A stretch of DNA of 64,000 nt from assembly GCA_947311845.1 (NCBI GenBank), contig CAMZMU010000063.1:116452553-116516552 (forward strand), read 5' to 3'. This DNA comes from Poa pratensis. Taxonomy: Eukaryota > Streptophyta > Magnoliopsida > Poales > Poaceae. Numbering within the stretch: position 1 is the first letter of the stretch; each line of letters opens with the position of its first letter. Positions 22,098-32,443 of this stretch are shown here, piece after piece. The position numbers were made by a program, and so were the translations under genes. Under the pieces are notes generated by a model. That model worked only from the letters and a program-made list of their open reading frames with translations. It was not told where the DNA came from and did no database searches.

Positions 22098-23901
22098 ATG
22101 GGTCCTATTGGCGGGTGGCGCCGACGCCGCCACCGCGCATCTGCGACGTACGGCGGTGGAGACTCGACACAGAGAGAAAGGGGGAAGAGGCAAATCACGA
22201 CGGCGAGCGGCCTCTTGAAAGATGTAAGTTACCCCGACCCGAGCTTCCTGTGCATCGCGGCAGCCCGTACCCGGCACCCAGATTTTCGCTCATGTATTCA
22301 AATTTGCCATCTTTCTCTTACCGGATCTGAGTGTTGTCGGATCTCACGTATGCAAATTTGCCTTCTTTTTTTTTGGCTTTACACAGCAAATATGTGTGTA
22401 TTACGGAGTCCGTGCCCGTATCAGCTTATACACAGAAACCGATTCAGATTTAGACGAGAAATCGTTTCTGAATCATCCATCTATCGAGCACGCGTTGCAT
22501 ATATGAGTCGAGGCGTACAGCTCCCTCAGTACCGTTCATCGCACTAGACAGAGTCCCTGCTAGATAGTTAGCTAATTTAGTTATTTTTTGCCGCATGTTC
22601 TAGGCGCCAACGATGGACTGGAAGAAGAAGACGCCTGTGAGTAGAAAGAGGAGTAAGAGGCTGCAGCACAAGACTGTCCCTGACGACCTTGTGTTTGAGG
22701 TCTTAATCCGGCTGCCTGTGAAGTCGCTGGTGAGGTTCAAGACCGTCAGCAAGGCCTGGCAGGCCATCATCTCAGACCCATTCTTCATCCGTGCGCAGCT
22801 GGAATGCTCCAAGCAACGACAGCGGCAAAACCCGTCCTCGTTCCTCATCACCCCCCAGGTTTTACTAGAACCCGACTGCACCGCAGATGAATATGCTGTC
22901 AAGGCTATGTCGACCGACATCCACTTCTACCATTGGAATTTAAGAGAGTGTGACTGCAGCAGCAGCACCACCTCGCTCATCTACAGGAAGCACTTCCTGG
23001 ACGGCGACTTCGGGCCAATATCACAACTGGCGCATTGTGACGGGTTGGTGCTGCTTCCCACCAACACCAAAGCCTACGTCTTCAACCCGGCGACAGGGGA
23101 TGCCATTTCGCTGCCGGAGAGCTGGCGCAACATGGTGCAGAATGTTATGGCTCTTCCTGCTGGCTTTGGCTTTGATGCTTCCACCGTCAGATATAAGGTT
23201 GCACGTTTTTTCTTCCGCTCCCGCTATATTAAACGTGGAGGAGTTATTCCTATGGCGATGGAGGTGTTCACCATTACTGCCGGTGATGGTGAAGACGACA
23301 ACGGATCTTCTTGGAGACAAACCCAGGTGGATCCAGCCTAACCTGTCCTGTGCGCGCAGACCGGCATACACTGCCAGGGGTATCTCTTATTTTTCATCGA
23401 TAAGAGCAATATGGAACAACCCCCAAATGGCCTGCTCCGTTTCAGCCTCCAAGACGAAACTTTTGGCGTCACTCTGTTTCCTTCCAACATGGAATCTACG
23501 GTTGATGACAATGATATTTGTGTCAAAGAGAGCTATGCTGTACTTACGTTTCCAAGTCTTCGCACCAACTGCTAATCTGGATGACAAGAGATGCTCTAGA
23601 TCCACAATGGGCTTGCCGCTACGTAATCGATCTTCCAGATAAGTGCCATCCCATGGCCTCGCTTGGCTGCATGGCTTCACTTGGCAGTGGTGGGATTCTT
23701 TTACGACGAGGCAATTTTATCTTCCGTTACGACTTTGAAGTTAATGGGAGAAGAGAAGATGAAATATTTGATATGAGCAAGGACCTAATGTACTTTGGGC
23801 CTGGCGAAGACACATTGGGGCATGTGTGGAAAAATGTAGCCTGGTTTGACATAATTTGTTACAGTGAAAGCCTTGTTCCAGTTGGACCAGCCAAAGCTTA
23901 G
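22098..23901 (+). pseudogene. F-box protein gene with an internal stop and a frameshift
   Basis: F-box proteins recruit substrates to SCF ubiquitin ligases through SKP1. From the ATG at 22613 the protein starts MDWKKKTPVSRKRSKR. It then has an F-box at about residues 22-62 (VPDDLVFEVLIRLPVKSLVR, FKTVSKAWQAII), followed by an F-box-associated region (GLVLLP, VFNPATGDAISLPES, GFGFDASTVRYKV). An in-frame TAA at 23339-23341 follows QTQVDPA. The same frame then continues as PVLCAQTGIHCQGYL to a stop near 23571. The remainder (LDPQWACRYVIDLPDK to a stop at 23901) is in another frame, entered near 23566. An upstream exon (22098-22223) splices from a GTAAGT donor to 22604 and would add 45 residues in frame. 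Full length would be about 430-475 residues. It is probably a pseudogene; a 33-nt GT-AG mini-intron over the first stop is possible but unlikely. Confidence 0.75.
22224..22603 (+). other. Intron in the 5' region of the F-box gene
   Basis: The donor gatGTAAGTT and acceptor ttcTAG enclose 380 bp with a T-rich 3' end. The exons on both sides are in phase 0, so the upstream ATG at 22098 could extend the protein. Confidence 0.5.
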
Positions 23902-24224
23902 AGCTTATTTATGCGATCAAGCATGGATGTCAATAAGTGCTGGGTCTTATTTCTATGCACTACTATTTCCCTATAAACTTTGGAAGTTCTTATTGTTTTG
24001 AACCTATGAAATTCAGTTGTAATAGTGCTCAATTAATTGGCTTGATGAGTGCGAAATTATCATTGTTTTTCTGAAAAGTATTCACGTCATACCAGTAGAT
24101 TCAGTTGAACCGATCTCTGCAAAATACCTTTTTTAGTTACGGTATTGTAAGTTCTTTAGATCTGATTTTCTCAACTTTTGAAAGTACCTACTTATTTTTT
24201 CGAACTTCTATCTCGAGCGCGCGG

Positions 24225-24695
24225 CTTTTTGAGCATTATTTTCAAACCGTTTCTCGAAATGAAACAAATGATATGGCGTTGGAAAGATACGGGCAAGGCA
24301 TATCATTTTCGTATAAAAATGTTTTACAAATTCGTTATGGTTTGGGATTAATTTCAAATATATTTAACTCTGTTTTCACGAATTTCTCCGTTTTCGTGCT
24401 GTGTTTCGGGCGCCATTTCCAAACCACTCATCGGATTGATGCAAATGATACGCCGTTGGAAAACTATGACAAATGTCCACCTTTGCTATCTCTGGTCAAT
24501 TTGCGAAAATCCTAACAGTTTAATAGCAGTTTCAAAGATTAACAATTTTGTTTTCTGAAATTTTATGTTGAGCAGACTGTTTTTTGCTAATTACTTTCAA
24601 ATCGCTTACTGAAATGTAATAAATGATATGTCGTTGAAAAGATGTTGAATAGACACAACTTTTTCGTATATAAATGTTTTTCAAATTGACATGGA
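24225..24695. repeat. Three degenerate repeats of about 175 bp
   Basis: Three blocks near 24231, 24408 and 24582 share the order 'ttcaaacc'-like, 'gaaatgaaacaaatgata', 'cgttggaaaga'-like. They are followed by an AT-rich 'ttttcgtataaaaatgtttt' segment in blocks 1 and 3. The spacing is about 177 and 174 bp. The blocks are diverged, so the array is old. It is probably part of a decayed transposon. Confidence 0.6.
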
Positions 24696-25358
24696 TCCTC
24701 TGACGTGCCAATCCCTGCCATCCTGCCTTTCGGTTGCTGACAGGTGGGTCCAACGCCTTATGGCCCCCACATGTCATGGCTCAGCGTCAGGTTAGGCTAC
24801 GGCAAGGGATCCCTGTCCTTTCCAAATTGCATATGGTTTTTAATAAAATACAAAAGACGGTGAAACGAGATGGCATGGATCGATTTAAAATTGACACGTT
24901 TGTGGTACTCGAATTGGGCGAGTCATCATGTAAGAGTCAAAACAGAATTGGGCGAGATTCTTACAAGAGAACCACTCGTGCATTTCCTCGGAGGGTTCAG
25001 ATCAGAATTTCATTGACGAGGAGACGAAAGGAAGTGGAGAATCAAGAAGACCTCGTAGCAACAAGAGATTAAAGTCAGCTGACGAAACGATGGATGATCA
25101 AGCGAGAGAGAGGTTCAGATCATCTTCTTTGGAATGCAGTTGCCCAAACTTTTTTTTTTGTAGAGTAGTTGGTCTAAATTCTTTACATCACTTCGTTTTC
25201 AGGCGTTGCATCCATGAAGACAGAACTACAGCAAGTGAGCTGTCTCAGTGCAGGAGAAGAGGACACCGATGGCGGCCGTGACGGCTCAACGGGAGTGGAT
25301 GTCGGATTACTGGATGCAGGGCCTGGGTCATCCTCGCGCAAAGGTCATGGACCGAAAG

Positions 25359-26265
25359 CAGGCCCGGTCCTAAGGTATTTGGGGCTGGGGCGAAATTAGA
25401 ATATGGGCCCCCTTTATAGAAAAAAAACGCTAACGATGGTATGAACATGAAGGCATGCCATCTCTGAAATCGTGTTAAATCGCGGTGACCGGTGTCTCCC
25501 CTCGGCATGGCAATGTAGGGGCGATGATGGGTGTCTCTGGTTAGGGTGTACAGTAGATCAAGCATTGGACATAGGATTACGAGAAGATCAAGCCAAATTG
25601 CATATACAGTTAATGAGCCAAACTACGCGACACACAGTTTCGTGTGATATTTCTATGGCTACACCGAAAACAAGCATAGCAAGATTTTTGTGACATTAAA
25701 TATATAATAAAAAAGAAAATAACTACAATCAGTCAATACAAACATATTAGATCAAAATTGAATATCGAAAAATGCACATCGTCACTAGATAGATCTTACA
25801 AAACGATCAACTTCCAATCTAAATAAAGTTGATGAAACAATCAAATGTCAGTTTGTAACATGGAACCAACCTTTAAAATATAAATGAATTAGTATTGATA
25901 CAAAGAAGCAAAGAGTATCGATTGCCATATCCTACTGAATCTGTTCGCTCCTCACGTAAAAAAAAGTGCGCTCCATGCCCCAGAATGGTCGACGCCAGTT
26001 AACGGTTCGATGTGTTGCTTAAAAAGGCGAAGGCCCAAGGCCCAGTTTCGAAAGGAAAAAGTTGTGCGGAAAAATAAAGGCCCATAGCTTATTATGTCCA
26101 ATGATTCGGCCTTCTTCTTCCCAGAGACACACAATAGCTTACTCCAATGGCGTTAGCGATGAGAAAGGGTCCTCGGCTGCCTTGAGCGTACCTAGGCTGG
26201 GGGGCCCCTTGGTTTCGGGGGCCCGGGGCAGCCGCCCCTCTTGCCCCCCCTCAGGACCGGCCCTG
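25359..26265. mobile_element. Non-autonomous hAT-like element (907 bp)
   Basis: The terminal inverted repeats are CAGGCCCGGTCCTAAGG on the left and the complement of CAGGGCCGGTCCTGAGG on the right, matching at 15 of 17 positions. The 8-bp target duplication ACCGAAAG lies at 25351-25358 and 26266-26273. The uninterrupted COR27-like copy at about 3576 confirms the empty site. The interior is AT-rich with GC-rich ends and has no transposase frame. Both the 8-bp duplication and the CAGGG terminus fit the hAT superfamily. Confidence 0.85.
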
Positions 26266-26318
26266 ACCGAAAGGATAATTCACATCAGTGGAATGTTCAG
26301 AATAAAAACACGTGAACA

Positions 26319-26788
26319 AGGCGAGAAGCCCACCCTCACTCACCTGGCGCGATGCAGGGCGAGGGAACCTGTGATGATCTCTGGGAGCCGAACCAAGATG
26401 GGTCCTCTCTGTGGCCCACAAGATGAGGAATGGGAAGCCACCACCCTGACGCTGTCACACACGCTGGCTCAGGCTAACCTAGTGATGGTGGAAGAGGGAA
26501 GCAACTGGAAGGTGATCCGGAAGAACTGAAGAAAAAACACTCTCTGGGTGTTCCCTGATGCCTGTTTGATAGTCTGGGATGGCAAACTGGTTCTGTAATA
26601 GAAACCACCTTATGTTGGAGTAGTTACCGCTCTTTTCAAACTCAGGAGCAGTTACCGCTCTTTTCTGGAGGCAGCAGGTTAGCTGTCTCTCGAGGTCTGC
26701 AATGATGATGGAGTTGTAAGCGAACTCATAAGTTTCGTTTCTATAAAATGGAGCTGGGGCGAGGCCCTTTGTACCAAAAAGAAAACAG
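26319..26788 (+). mobile_element. Short retroposon (probable 5'-truncated LINE)
   Basis: It is flanked by a 10-bp direct duplication CACGTGAACA at 26309-26318 and 26789-26798. The 3' end is A-rich (gtaccaaaaagaaaacag) after a 'ggggcgaggccctttgta' block. A frame open to 26529 ends KVIRKN but shows no recognised domain. The structure fits target-primed retrotransposition. Confidence 0.65.
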
Positions 26789-26850
26789 CACGTGAACATG
26801 CTCAGTGCTCACTCGCCATGAGCTCTAGATAGCATCAAGACTCCAGTAAC

Positions 26851-27400
26851 AACCATGTAGAGAGTATTTTTGAGAAGGCAAAAGCTTTTCGTTTACATTG
26901 ACTAGTAAACATACTCGTGCATTGCGATGGGAAAGGAAAATTTTGTGCTTATATACTCGTATGCTGATATGAGTACTTGTCTAATATGTATAACTCTTAA
27001 TATATAACATACCCGATGACTCCCTTTTTTGTCACCGCAGCTAACTTGCTAAGCAGCTTAATCAAACTTTATTTGCCTATGTAATTTCCCCAAAGTACAC
27101 TCACACCGCGCAAGAGGTAGACCTAATTTGTCGTGATCCTAGCTAATATGCAATGGACAGGCGACAGGTGCATGTATATTTGCACCAAATGAACCTAAAG
27201 TAGGATTAGAAATCTTATTCAGTATAAAACTAAAAAAAATCTTATTCAGTCTCTAATTTTTATTTTTCTGTAGCCCATAATACTTTATATTTGAAATTGA
27301 TAGTTGGCACGTTTGTGAGATACATCATTGGGTACCTCCAAAACAATTTCCAGATTTTTTAAAAACTCGTAAATATATTACTTAAAAAAAAATGGAGAGA
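26851..27400. other. Intergenic; contains a dispersed repeat copy
   Basis: Positions about 27220-27400 ('ctgtagcccataatacttta', 'gagatacatcattgggtac', 'ccagattttttaaaaactcg') resemble 1690-1980 and 38860-39100. The rest is unassigned. Confidence 0.5.
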
Positions 27401-30400
27401 TCACTCGAGAGTCGAAGACACTTTCCGTACTACGCAGTACTTTTGTCGCCTTTGCTTTGTGTGTGTTCTGGTGAATTCTATCGTGGGGTCTCTGCAGAGC
27501 TTACCCAGTTGTGCTCTGATTGCATCCTCCGCATTCTTCACCTCCAAAGCCGCAGCTGATTTGCAGTCAATGGTGACATGGACTCGTGTGAGAGAAGAGA
27601 GATGCTCGATGCCGAACCAGAAATCTCCGTACAGAGACAGTGTTTCGCGTGCACTGAATTCGAGCGAAAGCCTTTGGAGCTCCTTCATGGCACTTGAACT
27701 GAACTGTACCTTCGTCCCACCAGATCCGCATACGAACGACAACACCTTGAGACAATTGAAGCCACGATCCACACCGACAACGTGCCTAAATTTTCTGCCC
27801 TCAGACTGTGAGTTGATACCTGTAGATACTAACTTGAGAAGGACCAGATTTGGCAATTCTCCCAACTGACGGACAACCCGTTGGTCTAATTCAACGATTC
27901 CAATGTCTAGGTGGGTAACGCTGACAGGCGGGGGCATGAGTAGTAACTCTTCTGTCAGAATTGGAGCAGAGATTTTCAGCTCAAATCTTCGGAGCTGATC
28001 AGGTAAGCAAATATTCATAAGGGCAATAAAGGGATAGGGAAGTAAGCTTTGTAGAGCTTACAAACCCCACCTTGTGTACAAGCTCCCCATAAGACAAGCC
28101 TCGAACCAATCGTACGCCCAGTACCCTCAGACGCTCCAAATTCCTCACGAGCTCTACCACTGAGCTCTCACTGTCAACACCAATTGTTGATATTTCTTCT
28201 AAGCCCTGCATTTTTTGGATTCCACCGGGAAGTTTGACAGTATAGTCAATTAGCAGGTGTGCTAACCTTTTCAGTTTAACAACAGACTCAGGCAAAGTGC
28301 TCAACTTTGTGTGCTTCAAATCTAGGGTCTCCAACTGCTCTAGCTCTCCAATTTCCTCTGGTAACTTATCAATATTAGTCTCTGCAACTCCCAGGTATTT
28401 CAGAAGAACCAATCCTCCAATGCCCTCTAGATGGTGGCTTCCCACGCTGACAGTACCTTGAAGATCAAGAACTCGTATAAATTTGAAGCGTGGAAGAATA
28501 GGCCCTCCTTCAATTTTCCCAGACTCAGTGAGGGCTGAACGACCATCCATCCCTTCAATATCCCCCAAAACAGTGATGGATCGCACTCTAGACAGGTGCA
28601 CTGCGATTGAGGCCAAGGTGCCATCTCCATCTTCGTCTTGGTCATCGTAGCAGTCCAGTGAGAATCGCCGAATCGTATCTGTTCTCAAATGAGCACCACC
28701 AACGGTAACAAAGTTGCCTTTGGTCGACAAGGATTTGACGAAATCAAGGATCGCACTGTGAACGGTGCAACCCACTGCCTGGTCATCGTTGTAGTTGAAC
28801 ACCGGCTGAATCAGTCTTCTCATCATAAGCTCGTTGAAGTACCTCTCTCCTGTTTCCCACAAGCTTTCTTGACCTATTATTATGTCTTCACCTCTTGGTG
28901 TTCCTTCTTCACGTCCTCTTGTTTCTTCAACCATTTCTTCTTCACCTCTTCTTTCTTTATCTTCTCCAGGGATATACCCTTCAGCTATCCAAAGACGTAC
29001 CAGACGATCTTTCTTGATGGTATAATTTTCTCGAAAAACACTCAAGTACAGGAAACAAGACTGCAAAGGCAGAGACAGAGCAGCATAACTCATCTGCAGT
29101 ATCCTCATCATCCCTTCTAACCTTGAATATTGTGCGACTGATGAAAGTACAGTTCTTCGCTCTGGCACTTTTTCTGATTCCGTTGCTAATAAGCCGGCTG
29201 TAACTGTTATGGCCAATGGCATGCCACCACACATTTTTAACATATTTTTAGTAGCTTCATTACAATCTGCCAACCATTCTCTTTGTCCAATCGTTTTAAG
29301 ATATAAGCTTGTAGACATCTTCTCGTCAAGTGCCTTCATATGATAAATATCAGTGGGGGAATACCGACAAAATTCAGCAACAGCGCTCATGCTTGTTGTT
29401 GTCAATACCCTGCTTCCACGATCCCCCCATGGCAAAGAACAATTGATAAGTCTCCAAGCCTGTCTACTCCATAGGCCATCCACTAAGATAAAGTACCTGT
29501 CAAATTAAAAGTTGCAAAATATTACGAGCTACCACGACAATTCGGAAAGTAACTAGTTAAAATGGGCTACCTGATAAAACTATCGTCTACGTTTTTTTAG
29601 AAAATCAAGAAATTATAATACTCCATATGTACAGAAAATCAGTTTTGGTTCTGTTTAATGATTTATGTGACATTTTTAGGCGAAATTGATTTTTGTAACT
29701 ATGTATTATTTTTAGTGTATTCCGCTACCAGAATATTAAAATGGGATGAGGTAAAAGCACACTGAATCATCCAACCAACCAGTAGCTGGTTCTCTTACCC
29801 AAATGAAATTCAACACTAAAGGAAATTCGATGAGTACATATGTTTTTTTTAGATGATGCGTATACATGACAAGACTGTCTCCAAATTCACTTTTTTCGCA
29901 GTGGGCCCATGCCCTTGTTCGATGCCAGCACAGATGGAAAAGCAAATAGTAGTGTTACTATAACTTACTATATGACATGGGCGGCGACTAAGCCAGATGG
30001 GGCACATCAGGAGTCAACAGGGATTGGATTTAGTTTTTACCACGCGTTCGTATCAAATTCTCCGTCCATGCGTTCCTATAAAATTACTAGTGCATGTATT
30101 TTAGACTGGGTACATGGTTCATTTTCTAAAATTTCAGTTTTCGATCAAATGAAACAAACTGAAATCACGAAACCTAATATATTAGTAAGAAACACTGAAT
30201 ACATTTACAGACAATAAAATGAAGAGGTGATTAAATTGCAAAGTACCTCTTCACGCTGAGGTACTCACAGAGCTCTCTGATGAGCGTTTGCATATCCTTG
30301 GCTGCTCCCCTTGCATACATAGAATTAGGCTTGAGCTTTACCCATTCTCTCTCAGAGAGTTTTACTTGACGAAGTATTTCCATTAGAGTGTTCCTCATGG

Positions 30401-31040
30401 ATGGTCTCTTTCCAACAGAGACAGAAGCCCAGCAATTGAACTGCCCCTCAAGTTGAACTGTTGAAGCTTTGCATAAACCTCCTTGGCCAGGGTGGTCTTA
30501 CCAAGGCCTTCCATTCCGACGATGGATACCACCCTCCGCATCTTCTCATCCTTGCCTGTCAGAAGCTTGACAAGCTCATCAGTTGGCCTTTTCTCTCCAA
30601 CTAGGACAGTTTCCCCCCCCGAAAAGTATACGAGAATGAACTGTGCCTTGGCTGGGTACAACGGCAGTATCTTGGATATGATCAGTGGGCCCTCCAATAA
30701 CAAGATCGTACCTTTCACAGACCTCACACAGATGCTCGATCTGGGACTTGAATAGTGGCACTTGTTCCTCTATCTCCAATTGATGATCCCCCATGTTCGG
30801 CTTCTGATCGACACAGTCTTCGATCTTGAAGACCACCTCCCTCACAAGCCTCATCCACACTTCGACATATGAATCCATGTCCTGTCGCGCCGCAACCTTG
30901 CGGAAGAAGTTTTTCTCAAGATTCACCAGATCTTGCTTTAACCCTTGAATTTCAGGGGAGATGATCTTCAGTTTGGTGAGCTTGTCGAGAAGGGAGTTAA
31001 TCGACCCTGCCGAATAGCTCACCATGGGTTGCCCCTCCAT
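27401..31040 (-). pseudogene. CC-NB-LRR (NLR) resistance-type gene with two frameshifts
   Basis: NLRs are intracellular immune receptors. Exon 1 (31040-30247) encodes an Rx-type coiled-coil domain starting MEGQPMVSYSAGSINSLLDK, then a P-loop GMEGLGKTTLAKEVYAKLQ. Exon 2 (29496-28071) carries kinase-2 (YFILVDGLWS), RNBS-B (GSRVLTTTSM), GLPL (CGGMPLAI), an MHD-position motif reading VHS, and leucine-rich repeats. Exon 3 (27994-27401) completes the LRR region. Introns are 29497-30246 and probably 27995-28070, both GT-AG. A run of eight G residues (30613-30620 on the plus strand, as C) shifts frame before the P-loop, and a second shift follows KLQ near 30440. After it the reading VSVGKRPSMRNTLMEI is recovered. 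An acidic insert of about 30 residues (residues rich in Glu and Arg) separates RLWIAEGYIPGED from ESLWETGERYFNEL. Unless the homopolymer is a sequencing error, it is a pseudogene. Confidence 0.8.
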
Positions 31041-32240
31041 GACTGCAAAGCCAGCCCAATGGTTAGCAATGATCTATAGATATACGAATTTGTGTGCAAT
31101 ATGCTGCAATATACAACATCGCAATTCCAGATTTACATATAGTAATAATTTTTCTTCCTACAAGCATAACTCACAACCAGATACCTCAAAAAAATATTTA
31201 TACCTAAAAAAAAACTCACAACCATGGTCTATATGCAGGCAATTCATAAAAAAATTAATATACAATAATCATGTGTGCTGTGTTTGGATATAGAAAATAC
31301 TGGCCCTGAATTGAATTGACTGAGAATACCAAATCCAAGATGGAAAGGAAATGGCCTCCAATTCAAATTATGTTGTTTGGGTGTGCTTGGTATTTACCGT
31401 TGGAATCAAAGAATAGCACCCGATTCCAATTCCTGTTTGGATGTACAAACCATGGAATTGGATGTTGGCCTCTTATCCGTCAACCACACCTTAATAGGTC
31501 AGACTTCCGAGCCTTGCTGGAAGATGTTTTTATTTGAATGTTTATATATTATTTTTCAAACATAATAATTGAACTCACAAAGTAGTAGATATACTTCATT
31601 GAACTCAGGTGGTATGTGCTGTTATGTTTTTGGATGAAGTATATACTTAGTATCATAAAAAAGGCACATACTATGTACTACAAGCAGAAATTGTGGTACA
31701 CAGTTCATTTTTAAAAGAGTATATACCGATTAGCATCAGATAAATGAGTATATGATACTCCAAAGCAGGAGAGTTATTGTACAAAATCGAAGCAAATACA
31801 GTGTTCTTGTCGTTCTTCCACAGGGACCAAACTAGCAAGAGTTTCAGTTTCTAACAGCTAGGTCTAAACAACTGGTTTCGGTAACAATTCACAAGCATGA
31901 GGTACAGGGTAAGAAGCAATTTTTGGGAGACAGGGAAAGAGTTTTAATATGAAAAAGAATCAATTTTCGGAGACGGGGAAAGCAATTGTACATTGCAGAG
32001 ACCAATACTCATGTAGACCAATCATCACAAAAAATCTGAAAAAGAAAAGAAAAGCAATAGGGCACAGGGGACCGGAGGGAGGAGGAAGAAGATACAAGGA
32101 AAGAGAGGATGGGAGATGCTACCTGCACTCGTTGATCGTCGTTCTCCGGCCGGCCGGCCGACGGCGAGCGCGTTCCTGGAGGAGTGCGAAACCGGAACGG
32201 GACAGGAGTGGTGGGACCCCTAGCGGCCCGTTCTCATATC
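31041..32240. other. Intergenic region between NLR and centrin genes
   Basis: The NLR start codon at 31040 is preceded on the minus strand by a tttgcag acceptor, and a cgagtgcag/gtagc donor lies near 32126, so this stretch may be a 5' UTR intron of the NLR. Two nearby blocks (31285-31460) share words such as 'tgtttggatat' and 'tgtttggatgt', but I could not define an element. Confidence 0.4.
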
Positions 32241-32288
32241 TGATGCGAGCGAAAGGAAAGACCCAGCCTTTTCCCAAACGCCCGACGC

Positions 32289-32312
32289 GTCCCTGCTGCT
32301 GCTGCTGCTGCT
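32289..32312 (+). repeat. CTG trinucleotide repeat in the centrin leader
   Basis: About eight CTG units lie roughly 130 bp before the centrin start codon, in the probable 5' UTR. Confidence 0.8.
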
Positions 32313-32443
32313 GCTCCGCGACCGGATTCCACAGCCACCGCCACCCTCGTCGGTCTTCCCCTCGGGCACCGGCAGATCCACGCGGGCGGCGACCCTCTTC
32401 GTCAGCGGCGCACCTTACTCGTACTCGACCTTCCTCCCTAGCC

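Larger units (their letters stand above)
24956..26850 (+). pseudogene. COR27-like: Partial second copy of the COR27-like gene, interrupted twice
   Basis: Sequence from 24956 matches exon 3, intron 3, exon 4 and the 3' flank of the COR27-like gene at 3170-3655 and its continuation at 4690-4710. Exons 1 and 2 and the promoter are absent. The exon 3 acceptor AG is changed (ctcag to ctcgg). Exon 3 has lost several bases (gacgaggagacgaaagg versus the longer original). The frame corresponding to the long exon 4 frame has a stop in 'catccatga'. The copy is cut by a hAT-like element at 25359-26265 and by a retroposon at 26319-26788. Homology resumes after each at an exact target-site duplication. Confidence 0.85.

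Noticed and set aside
31285..31470. Possible Tourist MITE ('tgtttggat' words)
   Set aside because: I could not find matching inverted ends or a 3-bp duplication; similarity is limited to short words.
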